A stretch of 64,000 bases of DNA from Notamacropus eugenii (Eukaryota; Chordata; Mammalia; Diprotodontia; Macropodidae). Shown piece after piece: positions 29,813 to 40,445 of this stretch. A model generated the notes under the pieces. The model worked only from the letters and a program-made list of their open reading frames with translations, ran no database searches and was not told the DNA's origin. Where the stretch lies: assembly GCF_028372415.1 (NCBI RefSeq), contig NC_092875.1, positions 34,056,817-34,120,816 on the forward strand, written 5' to 3'. A program made the translations under genes and the position numbers. Each line of letters begins with the position of its first letter. Position 1 is the first letter of the stretch.

Positions 29813-30285
29813 GTCAAAAAAAAAAACTTAAGAAAGAATTTACTTAATTTATGACTGCTATTTCAACCTTACATTTCCCTTTGGCTTTGCGCTGTCCAAA
29901 TAACTCCTGGGCCAGTACTTTTCAAGAATACTGGAGAAGTTGCCAGAGACTCTGCAGTCAGTTACTTGTGCTGAGTCAGTCTGGGGAACTCCATTTTTAA
30001 AACCTTGTTTTTAACTTTGAATATGAGGTGGGTAGCCAGCCTAAGATGGTGGTGGTGAATGTTCACTAATTCTTCTGATACTAACTTAGGCAGTTGCCTA
30101 AAACATGCTCAGTGATTCCATCTTCATATGATACTATAATGAGGGAACGGCTGAGGCAACCCTAATGTTATCTCCTCATGGATTGCATGGATCAATAAAG
30201 GGCTGAGGCTACATTAACCTGGGACAGTGAGTGACCTCTATTAATGTAGGAACAAGATTAAGGTAGGACAACAGAACAGTGTAGA
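29813..30285. other. No recognised feature
   Basis: An AATAAA followed by gggctgaggctac near 30190 could be part of an old LTR, but evidence is too thin to call it. Confidence 0.3.
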
Positions 30286-30289
30286 GCTA

Positions 30290-30430
30290 GATCCCTGGGT
30301 GTAGTCTTTTGACTGAGTCCAAGTTTTACAGAACAAATCCTTTTATTAAAGAGATTTGTTCTGTGAAAGTTTGGATTCAGTCAAAGCACCACATTTGAGG
30401 ACCTTGAGGCCAAAGGTTTCCCACCCCTAG
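30290..30430. mobile_element. hAT-type MITE, one end missing
   Basis: Centre gtccaagttttacagaacaa and its inverted partner tttgttctgtgaaagtttgg, then the end aaaggtttcccacccctag. Same family as 3107-3302. Confidence 0.75.
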
Positions 30431-30705
30431 TCTAGAGAGAGGATGGAGAGGAAGGTGGCCATTTCAACATTTTCTTCTTAAAGTAATTATTCCTGATAAC
30501 TAATTTCTACACTACTAAAAGAGAGACTATGCTGTTGAAAAGCAAATGAAGCTCATTTCAAAGCTTATATAGTTTTTCAAAATCATTCTATTAGTTTTTT
30601 GGAGAGAGCACCCTCTAACTTCCAGCCCCTTGGGATAAGGCACTTAGCATCCTCCCCTAGATAAGGCTCTGCTCTCTTATTTTCCAAAAGATTCTCTATT
30701 TAACT
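30431..30705. other. No recognised feature
   Basis: No gene or nameable repeat. Confidence 0.35.
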
Positions 30706-30709
30706 CTGT

Positions 30710-30900
30710 GGGTTACATGGGATAGTGGTTAAAGTGAAGTGAGAGAGATCTGAGTTCAAATCTTGCCTCTTCAAAACATGACACTTGCTGTGTGAACACA
30801 GACATGTCACTGGATCTCTCTTTGACAAATATTCCTCTGTAAAATGAGGGGATTGAAGTAAAGAGTTCAATCTAGTGAACTGGATTGAACTAAGGTCATT
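30710..30900 (+). mobile_element. MIR SINE
   Basis: gggatagtggttaaagtgaa then gatctgagttcaaatcttgc, then ctctgtaaaatgaggggatt. Confidence 0.65.
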
Positions 30901-30901
30901 A

Positions 30902-31112
30902 ATGATGATGATGATGATGATAGATATTTATAAAGTGCCTACTATGTGCCAGACATAGCCATGGGAGGTAGGCACTATTATTATCCATATTTCACAGATG
31001 AGGAAACTGAAGCAAACAGAAGTTAAGTGACTTGCCCAGGGTCACCCAGCTAATAAGTATATAAGGTCAAATTTGAACTCAAGTCTTCCTCCCTCCAGGT
31101 TGGGGTACCTTC
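30902..31112 (-). mobile_element. MIR/Ther-1 SINE with (ATG)n at its edge
   Basis: Seven ATG triplets, then aaagtgcctactatgtgcca, ttcacagatgaggaaactga, gacttgcccagggtcaccca. Confidence 0.75.
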
Positions 31113-31284
31113 CTGCTCTAAATTATAAAACCATAACCTTTCATTAACCTGTTTCTGCCCTTTTGGAAGTTGAGCTGTGGCTTCCTGTTTCTCAAGAGAC
31201 TGTTAAGTTTAAGCAATCTTGTGTAATAAATGTTTATCAAGCTCTTCCCTCCCCACCCCACACCCCACATCAGACTTTTAAGGT

Positions 31285-31355
31285 CACATGACTCTGCCTT
31301 ATTAACATTTTCTCCACCACTTTCTTAAATCCAGACAATCAACAAAACAATAAAT
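31285..31355 (+). repeat. Unnamed repeat E, copy 1
   Basis: ttaacattttctccaccact, then caacaaaacaataaatcaa. A related stretch lies at about 41315-41375. Confidence 0.5.
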
Positions 31356-31439
31356 CAAGCCCTGATCTGTAGCCTCTGCCTGTTTTCTTGGTATAGATGA
31401 TTACTCTGAGCATTTAACAATCAACTCCAGGAAGGCAGT

Positions 31440-31870
31440 TTGAACTAGCCCAGAGGCGCTAGGGCTGTCACTTCTGTGCTCACAAACCTTCAATGGCTTC
31501 CTATCACCCATATAATGAAGTTCAAACTCTCCCTGTAACTTCACATTACCAAACTTTTCTGATCTCATCTCTAATGATTCTCCTTCACCCCTTCTATTCT
31601 TTAGCCAAGCTCTTCTGTGCTCGGTTGCCCAAACATCCCCCCACCCCACCCCTGCCTTTATCTCAAGCTGTTTGTCCTTGAAATACCCCTCTTTTCACTT
31701 CCCTAATGGTGGAATTCCTACTCAATCATTAAAGGTCACCTTAAATGTTTGAAAACTCCCACCAGGAAATTTTCCCTAATCCCCACTCTCTGATCCCTTC
31801 CCTTCTCTCTCCCCCACCCCACTAACTTTCCCCCTTAAACCATTGTTACTCATTTTTCTAATATAGTAAC
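31440..31870 (+). mobile_element. L2 LINE 3' coding region
   Basis: ttcaatggcttcctatcacc, aatgaagttcaaactctccc, aaggtcaccttaaatgtttg, ccctaatccccactctctga. These are L2 landmarks in plus order. Confidence 0.65.
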
Positions 31871-33025
31871 TGTATAAAATTGGAGAATCATACATCAGAT
31901 AGACTATTGCTCCGGGCTCTGTCTGTCTGTCTCTCTCTGTTTTTCTGTCTCTGTTCTGACTCTGATTCATTGCCATTCCTAAAAACCTCATTTAAAGCCT
32001 CTGACAGCCTGGGTATGGCTCCCTCGAACAGGTCAATCTCCCTCAGGGTGGGTGGAGGTGCTTCTTCCCTTCTAAAGCCTCTGGGGGCATAAAGGCAGCT
32101 ATCCCTGGGGATAGACCACCCCTTGTCCTGGCATGGCTGTACAATCAGGTGTGGACCTTCTTGTGGGCTGACCCTCTTCTCTCACTGTCCTCTGGGTCAT
32201 CCAACCCCCCCTCCCCAAATCCTGTGCCAGGACTCATAGGTGGCACTCTACCATATGGAACCAACTTGGAGATCTCAGGAATCACTCTGAAAATGCCCCT
32301 TCACTCATGATCTGTTGAGCATTGAACTCTGTTTCTCCACTGGGTTCTGACCTTTTCATATTCCTATCCTGCCCATTCCCCCAATCCCGGGACTTTTTGG
32401 GTTTGGGGAAAATGAGTACATAATAAAATACTTACTGAAAGGGCTGAGTTGAATAGAATTGCCTTAAATATGAGGCCTGATCTTCCCCATTCCAGATCCC
32501 ACATGCTAATTAATTCACTGCTCATGCTATCTCTCTTACTCAACAGTCTTTTTTTATTCTTATATTGTAACCACATCAACGGAGTCTAAGGTACGTGTCC
32601 TGTCCAGCACCCATGACCCCCTACTCTGCAAGGAAACAGACAGACCAGCACATTCTCATGTCCAATTTGGGGCCATGCTTGGTCATTATCAATAGATGCC
32701 ATCCTTCTGTTTGGGTTTTTTTCTTTTTTCTATTTGCATTGTTGGCTTAGTCAAGATCAATAAATAGTTACAATAATGAATAGGTAACTGAGTCTGCTGG
32801 GAATATCCCAGGTTACTTAGTTGAATTTCTGAGTTCCAATGCCTCTGCAATTCCCTTTCCCTGCTCACTGTGGAGAAAGACATGAGCAAGCCCCCACTAA
32901 TTAAGATCAATATTATGGAACATAATTTACAATAATGGTCCCTGGGGAAAGAAGTAGGAGCAAGGAGTGAGAGTAGCAGGGGAGCAGATTTAAGCTTGAT
33001 CTCTGGGCTGCCGCTAGAGGTTCCC
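31871..33025. other. Unclassified sequence
   Basis: A CT-rich stretch around 31920-31960; otherwise no gene and no family I can name. Confidence 0.35.
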
Positions 33026-33029
33026 ATAC

Positions 33030-33165
33030 ATAGAGCCTACAAACCTAGAACTGGAAGAAACCTCAGAGGCCAGCTAGCCCAACCCCCTCCCTTTGCAGGG
33101 GAAGAGACTTGCCCAGGGCAGGCAGAACCTATCTCCCTAACTCCAATTCCACTGCACTATGCTTG
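33030..33165 (-). mobile_element. MIR3-like SINE
   Basis: aacctagaactggaagaaac, cctcagaggccagctagccc, then gagacttgcccagggcaggc. Confidence 0.65.
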
Positions 33166-33189
33166 ATATCTTCTTGTTCATTTAACCAT

Positions 33190-33230
33190 GAGCTTCCCCA
33201 GGGTTGGGTATGGTGTTTGCTAGAGGTCTT
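33190..33230 (+). mobile_element. L3/CR1 3' end, left part
   Basis: ttccccagggttgggtatgg then tttgctagaggtctt. It resumes after the L1 at 34094-34225 (aaaaggctagatgaccattt, then gtcagggaag), the typical L3 3' end. Confidence 0.65.
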
Positions 33231-34093
33231 CGTTGTTGTTGACTTTCTTTCTTTCTCTCTCTTTCTTTCTTTTTTCCTTCTTTCTTTCCTCCCTTTCCTT
33301 CTTCCTTCCTTCCTTTCTTTTTATTTCTTTCTAACATTTATTTTTTTAAACTTTGATTTTCAGATTCTCTCCCTGTCTCTAGTCTTAGAAGCCTTATAAC
33401 TAAATTTTTAACCATTATTTTTTTTATTTTTAATTATATGTAAAAACAATTTTTAACATTAATTTTTAAAATCTGAATTTCAAAATCTCTCCCTCTCTCC
33501 TCTCCCTCACCCACTGAGAAGGCACATAATATATCAATTATCTATGTGAAGTTATGCAAAATATTTATATTAGCCATGTTGCAAAAGATAAAAAGCAAGA
33601 AACATTAAGAAAATGAAAAACGTAGGCTTCAACCTGCACTCAGTTCATTAGTTCTCTTTCTGGAGGTGGAGAGCATTTTTCATCACAAGTCCTTTGGAAT
33701 TGTCTTGGATCACTGAGATCAAGAGATTAGAGTATCTAAGTCTTTCAGAGATGATCATCGCTACAATGTTGCAATCACTGTGCTCAATGGTCTTCTGGTT
33801 CTGCTTACTTCACTTTGCATCAGTTCATGAAATTCTTCCCAGGTTTTTCTGAAACCATTCCACTTGTCATTTCTTATAACACAGTGGTATTCCATCACAA
33901 TTATATACTTGTTCAGCCCTTCCCCAATTGACAGGCACTTCCTCAGTTTCCAGTTCTTTGCCATCACAAAAAAAACTGCTATATTTTTGTACCTATAGGT
34001 CCTTTTCCTTTTTCTCTGATCTTTTTGGGATACAGATCTAGGAGTGGTGTTGCTGGGTCAAAGGTATGCACAGCTTTACAGCCCTTTGGCTAT
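33231..34093 (-). mobile_element. L1 LINE, 5'-truncated, with expanded tail
   Basis: Minus strand. Exact 11-base duplication ctagaggtctt at 33220-33230 and 34094-34104. The left end, which is the poly(A) side, has become a CTTT microsatellite (33245-33345). A frame at 33967-33761 encodes the ORF2 C-terminus (NWKLRKCLSIGEGLNK, then VMEYHCVIRNDK). Two successive copies of the 3' UTR start suggest an internal duplication at 33340-33480. Confidence 0.85.
33245..33345. repeat. (CTTT)n / (CTTC)n microsatellite
   Basis: Pyrimidine tetramers on the plus strand, GAAA-type on the L1 strand. Confidence 0.9.
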
Positions 34094-34319
34094 CTAGAGG
34101 TCTTGAAAAAAAGGCTAGATGACCATTTGTCAGGGAAGTTTTATGTGGGACTCCCAGTCAGGTACAACTTGGAATAAATGGCTTCTGTGATCACTGCCAT
34201 CTCTGAGATGCTATCAGGACTTGGCACTTTGGGATGACACAGAAAACCCTGGGTAGTCCCTTGGTTCCCCACCCTTCTGATGGAGGTGCCTGGCTGGGTC
34301 AGTTTAAAAGGAATGACTC

Positions 34320-34325
<6 letters not shown>

Positions 34326-34372
<47 letters not shown>

Positions 34373-34392
34373 CCTCCCTCCCTCCCTCCCTC
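34326..34392. repeat. (CT)n then (CCCT)n microsatellite
   Basis: About 20 CT units followed by CTCC tetramers. CT-rich sequence continues to about 34565. Confidence 0.95.
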
Positions 34393-34564
34393 TTTGTCTC
34401 TCTGTTAGTCTATGTCTCTCATCTCTGTGTCACTCCATCTCCCTCTGACTCTGTCTCTTTCTCTGTCTTTTCTCTTTGACCATCTCTGTTTCCTCTCTGT
34501 CTCCATCTGTTTTTATGTCTCTGTTTCTAGTTCTGCCTCTGTCTCTCTGACTCTCTCCCTGTCT

Positions 34565-34695
34565 CTCAGATTTAGAGATGCCTGAGGCACAGAGAATCTA
34601 AACAATGTGCCCAGGATCACACAACCTGCAGATGTCAGAATCAGGACTCAGACCCAGGATTCCAGGGCCAGCTCTGATCCCACTATGACTTGCTG
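34565..34695 (-). mobile_element. MIR-type SINE
   Basis: ctgaggcacagagaatctaa, atgtgcccaggatcacacaa, then ctatgacttgctgcctctc. Confidence 0.65.
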
Positions 34696-34699
34696 CCTC

Positions 34700-35260
34700 T
34701 CAAATAAAAGACAAAAATAAAATGAAAACAAAAGAATGCCCCTTCTCCTCCCCTCCCCACCAGCTCTCCTTGAGGATATGTCTCAGACACTGGGCTTAAT
34801 CTTTTCCTGAACATCCTTTCTGTAGCCATGGACATTTTGTAATTAATCACCCTACAGAGCTGACTCCCTGCCGCTCTCTCCTGGATCTCCACCTTGGGCA
34901 CCAAGCTTCACCAAAGAAAAGGCTTCCTTCTTTTCCTCACCCAGCTGTGGGCAATGCTCTGGGCGCTGGCCAGCTCTGGACAGAATAGCAAGTGGGGATG
35001 GGGAGGGGGGAGCTGGAAGCGACTGTTGTCGGTTTCAGAACACAGGCTGGGAGAAGCTTGGCAGGCTTCCTTTCTCCCTCTCCCCTGATTCCTTATTTGA
35101 AGAACACAGCACTAGGGACTGACCTTTAAATGGTCCTGCAGGCTTCCCCTGGCAAGCAGCCCATGCCACCCCACCCTCTTCTCATCTCCTTCATGGGGAT
35201 AAGAATCTGCTCTCTGAGAAAACCTGCTCTGTTTTCCCTTGCAGTCAACCCTAGGCTTCA
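34700..35260. other. No recognised feature
   Basis: Moderately GC-rich, with no exon signals I trust. The 64-codon frame at 34894-35088 has no features. Confidence 0.35.
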
Positions 35261-35264
35261 TCTT

Positions 35265-35599
35265 TTCCTTTCTTCTTTCTCTTCTTTCTTTCTTCTTTTC
35301 TTTTTTCTTTCTCTCCTTTCTTCCCTTCCTTCCTTTCTTTCTTTCTCTTTTTTCTTTCTCTCCTTTCCTTCCTGCCTCTCTTTCTTTCTCTCTTCCTCTC
35401 TTTTTTCTTTCTGCCTTCTTTTTCTCTTTTCTTCTCTCCTTTCTTTCTTACTTCTTTTCCTCTTCTTTCTCCCTTTCCTTCCTCTTTCTCTCTTCCTCTA
35501 TTTCTTTTCTTCCTCTTTTCCTTTCCTTTTTTCTTTCTTTTCCTTTCTGCATCTTTCCTTCCTTCTTTCTCTTTCTTTCTCTCTTCATTTCTCTCTTCA

Positions 35600-35630
<31 letters not shown>

Positions 35631-35640
35631 TTCTCCATCC
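35265..35640. repeat. Long polypyrimidine (CTTT/CTTC) tract
   Basis: About 375 bases almost without purines on the plus strand, ending in a (CT)n run at 35600-35625. Its long open frames on both strands (up to 192 codons) are low-complexity artefacts. Confidence 0.95.
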
Positions 35641-35719
35641 AAGAGGATTCTGTTGCTGGTGGAAGAAGACTCTATCACTTTGGCCCAAAGCAGTCCATGG
35701 GGATATAATTTAGGATGGC

Positions 35720-35835
35720 TCACCCTGTTCAATTCAGTCAGTCAGTTCAGCAAACAGTAATTAGGGACTATGTGATAGAGCTGAATATACAAAGACAAAA
35801 ATAAAACATTACCATCCTTGAAGGAGGTACAAGGT
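35720..35835 (-). mobile_element. L2 3' end
   Basis: cagtcagtcagttcagcaaa then attagggactatgtgata, then ccatccttgaaggagg. Confidence 0.6.
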
Positions 35836-36024
35836 CACCACCTACAAACTGGTTATATGACCTTGACTGATCCTCTTAACCAGCACTTTGAGGGGTGGAA
35901 AAAGGAAGGTTACAGACCTGTGGTTTCATTTCTGTAAGTAACTACTAGGTAAAGATACATAAATAAATAAATGGAAAATAAATGGAATCACTCCATTGAG
36001 GCACATGGGCAACTAATCATTGGA

Positions 36025-36150
36025 GAGCTGTCTATAGCACTTAAAAAGTAAGTGACTTGTCACACAGGTACTATATGTTAAGAGGCAAGACTTGAATCCA
36101 GGTCTTCTTAACTCGAAGGCCAACCCTCTAGAGAGCCTTGTATCACAGGC
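36025..36150 (-). mobile_element. MIR SINE fragment
   Basis: aagtgacttgtcacacaggt then gacttgaatccaggtcttct. Confidence 0.6.
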
Positions 36151-36169
36151 CTTCTTGTGAAACAACATA

Positions 36170-36345
36170 AGAGGAAGAGGCAGTGTGGTACAGAGTAAAG
36201 TGTGTAGTAGAATCAGAAGCCCTGAGTTCAAAGCCCAGCTCTCCTATTTGTTATTTGTGTGATTTTTAGACAAGTCACTTCTCTGAGAGATTAGATTATT
36301 TGGCCTCTGAGGTTTCCCATAGCCCTAAGTCTTGGATCCCCTGAT
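36170..36345 (+). mobile_element. MIR SINE
   Basis: gaggcagtgtggtacagagt, ccctgagttcaaagcccagc, then tggcctctgaggtttccc. Confidence 0.65.
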
Positions 36346-36349
36346 TTAG

Positions 36350-36687
36350 TGTCCTCCCTGGTCCTGAAAACTAGGCCTATTAGCACAGCCCAACACTGGA
36401 GAAGGCCTTGGCTGCTCAATGGTACTAAGGAGGGCCTGGATTGCTAAAAGGAAAAGGCCATGTCTTGGAAAGCAACCCAGTCCTGGAATTTTCCCATACA
36501 TTTCAGCACCCCAGGTCACTGGCCTCCACCCAAGGCAACTGGCCCACCCCAAACCACCTAGATCACTTAATTAGCTTACTGAAAGTCCTTTCATAATCCA
36601 TAATTGTTCTTGGCCCACCCAGACTGCTTGCATATACCACCCCTCCTTAATCCTGTCTAGATCACCTAATTAGCCTACTTGATATTT
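36350..36687 (+). mobile_element. LTR fossil, family A, left part (split by RTE block)
   Basis: Matches the minus-strand LTR at 2395-2835: ctaaaaggaaaaggccatgt, aaagcaacccagtcctggaa and acatttcagca. It resumes at 40446 on the other side of the RTE block. Solo LTR; no internal viral region seen. Confidence 0.65.
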
Positions 36688-37776
36688 CAAAATGACTACT
36701 GGAAGAATTAATGTCAACAAATTAGAGTTTTTCTTTGAGTGTGAACAGTTTGTTGCTAACTTGGAGGGAAAGTTGAGCCAACACCCAGTTGGCAACAGTG
36801 GAACAGAAAAGGAGTGGGCAGCATTCAGGGATTTTGCGTACAGCACTGCATTTGCTCATCTGGGTCAGAACACCCACAAACACCAAGACTGGTTTGATGA
36901 AAATGATGGGGAAATCCAGAAGCTGCTAAATGAAAAATGAGAACTCCACAGGATTTACCAGCAGGATAGTTCATCCATCTCTAAAAAGGCAGCATTTAAT
37001 TCCATCAAAAGTACCAGCAAAGTTGAGAGAGATGCAGGATTGCTGGCTCAGTAAGAAGGCAGATGAAATTCAGTTTTATGCTGATAGTAACACTCCAAAG
37101 CACTTTTATGATTCCCTGAAAGCTGTTTATGGACCAGAAACCTATGTTGCATCACAACTACTCAGTGCTGATGGAGTAACATTGATTAGTGATAAGGACA
37201 TGATCCTAGAGAGATGGGCTGAACACTTCCATAGTGTTCTCAACAGACCATCATCAATCAAAGTTGAGGCCATTGACCATTTCCCTCAGGTGGAAGTCAA
37301 TCCCTCCTTAGCTGAACTCCCAACTGAAGAAGAGGTTCTGAGGGTCATTAGGTTGCTTTCATGTGGCAAAGCACCTGGTGCTGATTCTATTCCAGCTGCG
37401 ATTTACAAGATAGGGGGACCATTGCTCATACAAAAGCTGACTGGAATTTTCCAGGTTATATGGCAAGAGGAGGTTGTCTTCCAGGAGTTCAAGGGTGCCT
37501 CCGTTGTCCATTTCTACAAAGGTGAAGGGAATACGCTGTCCTGTAACAATCACAGGGGTGTCTCTCTCTTAGTCATTGCTGGCAAGATTCTTATTAGAGT
37601 CTTCCTTAATAGGCTAATCCTTCACCTGGAAGATGGTCATCTACCTGAGAGCCAGTGTGGCTTCAGAAAGGGCCAAGGAACAGTTGATATGGTGTTTGCT
37701 GCCCAACAACTCCAGGAGAAATGCCAGGAGCAGAACAGAGGTCTGTATTCAATATTTGTAGATCTGACCAAGGCTC
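36688..37776 (+). mobile_element. RTE LINE, linker and RT region, plus orientation (left arm)
   Basis: 5'-truncated RTE copy. Its first 870 bases (36688-37557) are mirrored by 37777-38647 on the other strand. It ends just inside RT motif A, where the opposite copy begins. Confidence 0.85.
36692..37776 (+). pseudogene. RTE ORF, EN-RT linker and RT fingers (broken)
   Basis: Two overlapping frames (36692-36940, then 36930-37776) cover the linker and the start of the RTE reverse transcriptase. Recognisable blocks: LSCGKAPGADSIPAAIYK; NNHRGVSLLVIAGKILIRVF (family NYRGISLL); CGFRKGQGTVDMVFAAQQL; then motif A up to FVDLTKA. The catalytic YADD block is absent because the copy stops there. One frame change occurs near 36930-36940. 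The open frame past 37776 runs into the inverted neighbour and is meaningless. It once supplied reverse transcription for the LINE; it cannot work now. Confidence 0.85.
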
Positions 37777-40320
37777 CCTGTGATTGTCACAGGACAATCT
37801 ATTTCCTTCACCTTTACAGAGATGGACAACAGAGGCACCCTTGAACTCCTGGAACACAACCTCCTCTTGCCATATAACCTGGAAAATTTTAGTCAGTTTT
37901 TATATGAGCAATGGTCCCCCTACCTTTAAATCTCAGCTGGAATAGAATTAGCACCAGGAGCTTTGCCACATGAAAGCAACCTAATGACCCTCAGAACCTC
38001 TTCTTCAGCTGAAAGTTCAGCTAAGGAGAGATTGACTTCATCCTGAGGGAAATGGTCAATGGCTTCAACTTTGATTGACAATGGTCTGTTAAGAACACTA
38101 TGGAAGTGTTCAGCCCATCTCTCTAGGATCATGTCCTTATCACTAATCAATGTGACTCTATCAGCACTGAGTAGCTATGATGTACCATAGGTTTTTGGTC
38201 CATAAATAGCTTTCAGGAAATCATAAAAGTGCTTTGGAGTATTACTATCAGCATAAAACTGAATTTCATCTGCCTTCTTACTAAGCCAGGAATCCTGCAT
38301 CTCTCTAAGCTTTGCTTGTATTTTACTTTTGATGGAATTAAATGCTGCCTTCTTAGAGATGGGTGGACTATCCTGCTGGCAATCCTGTGGAGTTCTCGTT
38401 TTTCATTTAGCAGCTTTTGGAATTCTCCAACATTTTCATCAAACCAGTCTTGGTGTTTGTGAGTGTTGTGATCCAGAAGAGCAAATGCAGTGCTGTACGC
38501 TAAATCCCTGAAAGCTGTTCACTCCTTTTTTGCTCCGCTGTTGCCAGTTGTGTGTTGGCTCAACTTTCCCTCCAATTAGCAACAAACTGTTCACACTCAG
38601 AGAAGAGCTCTAATTTGTTGACATTAATTCTTCTGGTAGTTATTTTGCCTTAGGGGCAGTGCTTTTGATGAATGCGAATATTTAGCTTGGAAAGGATAAG
38701 TCTATGATCAATCCAGCACTCTGCACCACACTTTGCCTTTGTCACTCTCACATCTTCTCTGTCTCTTCTCCTTACAATCACATAGTCTATTAGATATCAA
38801 TGTTTGCTGCAAGGGTGCATCCATGCAGTTTTATTGCATTTAGGTAAATGGAAAACAGTACTGGTGATGAGGTCATGCAGTGCACAAGTCTTCAGCAGTA
38901 AATGACCATTGCTGTTGCTGTTTCCAACTTCGTTCCTCCTTGCCAAGTCTGGTATTCTGAGTTATTCTAGCATTAAAGCCACCCAGAATTATAATCTTGC
39001 CTTCTTTTGGCACATTAATGATAGGGGTCTCTAGGTCTCCATAAAATTTTTCTTTGACCCAATCAGGGTTCATCATGGTAGGAGCATAGGCACTGATGGT
39101 GGTAACATGGCGTTTTCCTGCAAGTGGCAATCGCATTGTCATGAGCCTGTCATCCACTCCTTTTGGCAAGCATACCAACTTGCTGACTAGATTAGTTTTG
39201 ATTGTGAAACCTATGCCAGCTTCACAGCACTCCCCTTCACTGCGCCCACTCCAGAAAAATATGTATCCAGCTTCAGCTTCAGTAAGCTGGCCTTCATTTG
39301 CCAGCCTTGTTTCACTCAGGGCTGCTATTTGGATGTGATACCTGTTGAGCTGTCTTGCAACAAGAGCAGTTTGTCTTTCAGGTCTACTGGATTTTGTCTT
39401 GTCTGTAAGTGTGCGCACATTCTATGTGCTGATGGTGAGTGGAATCATCTGTGCAGATGTTTTTGTACATTTTGTACATTTCTTTGTGTTTTGACCACAT
39501 AGTGGGATTTCCTGCCTGCCATGGTAATCAGGCCAGGGTTGGGTAAGCAGACAATGTTTAGGGCACCTTTTCTAGCTTCCTTCCTCACTCCAGGAGGTGA
39601 GCAGTGCAAACTTTAAGAGGCTACTCACACACCCAGGTGGCTGCTGAGTCCTACTGCTGCTTCCAGTGAGAAACAATCCTATGGCATGGGCTGCCTGTGT
39701 GCAGGGTTGTGACTATAGTTCCCAGTGTATCCACACCTGCTGCTTCATCACTTGCCCGTCACCACAGGATTTTGAGGTATAATAGTAAAATGGTATGGGT
39801 GATATCTTTTGATTCATGCGTAAATTGGATTTAAGTGAGGCAGAGTTGCACAAAGTTATCAGCCTCACTCTCTCCTCCAGAATCATCATAGTCCAGTGAC
39901 AGGACAGAGTCAAGACAACTGGGATAGCTCAGGATGCAGTGGATGACTTTGGCATCTTAGATGTCTAGCCAAGCTCTAAGCGCTCCACATCACCTGCTTC
40001 AGCTGCCTTCAAGGCCATTGGAACAAATTGTTCTCATTCACCCATTCCACCAGGGGAAGTTTTCACATGCTTGGGGTAGACACCCCCCCAACTCATCAAT
40101 GGGTTTGAGACCCCTTGGTTTCCCTCAGCCCGGTTTGGCCCATCTGCTGGGGTATGGCAGCACATGGGGCTGTGCTGGGGTACTGCACATGCTACAGCTT
40201 CTGGGAGTCACAGGTGAGAGTTGGGTGGAACAGGTGGACACCAAAGGTGGAGAGAGCCCTGAAAAGGGCTCAGCAGCCATCCACGCCAAAAGTACTGGTC
40301 CTCCCTGAACACACCCTATA
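37777..40320 (-). mobile_element. RTE LINE, 5' UTR to RT, minus orientation (right arm)
   Basis: Read on the minus strand: a 5' UTR-like segment (about 40320-39420), the endonuclease (39418-38873), linker, and the RT fingers to 37777. The 39840-39960 part contains the module cagcctcactctctcctcc, also present in composite SINE tails. Left and right arms are about 94 percent identical by eye over a 230-base stretch. Confidence 0.8.
38873..39418 (-). pseudogene. RTE endonuclease domain (broken)
   Basis: 181-codon minus-strand frame encoding an AP-endonuclease-like domain, which would nick target DNA. Motifs in order: AALSETRLANEG (catalytic glutamate), ISAYAP, and ILGGFNARI. In the family the last motif is GDFNAR; the aspartate is glycine here, so the domain would be inactive even if expressed. 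The frame stops before the linker. It belongs to the right-arm RTE copy. Confidence 0.85.
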
Positions 40321-40445
40321 CCCCCCAATCTGTAGTAGAGCATTCCGAGCTTGTATTGGTCTAATCAGCCATTGTTGGACACACTGAAACTTGACTTTAT
40401 CATGGTGCTGTCATTTTGGTGCTCTTTGAGAATGAAGGACAACAA
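40321..40445 (+). mobile_element. RTE LINE, C-terminal zinc finger and 3' end
   Basis: Frame 40260-40387 ends with CSRAFRACIGLISHCWTH, the C2H2-like C-terminus of this RTE. It is followed by the 3' end tgtcattttggtgctctttg, then gacaacaaccc. Plus orientation, so opposite to the adjoining right arm. Confidence 0.75.

Noticed and set aside
29813-30285. LTR around the AATAAA near 30190
   Set aside because: Only a poly(A)-like signal; no matching U3/U5 elsewhere in the window and no visible ends.
34700-35260. Short frames as exons of an unknown gene
   Set aside because: No convincing splice pairs and no homology that I recognise.
35130-35760. Leucine/serine/phenylalanine and lysine/arginine/glutamate frames up to 192 codons
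   Set aside because: Pure products of the polypyrimidine tract.
36930-37844. A 304-codon frame as a single RTE protein
   Set aside because: Its last 20 or so codons cross into the inverted RTE copy after 37776, so they are not RTE coding sequence.
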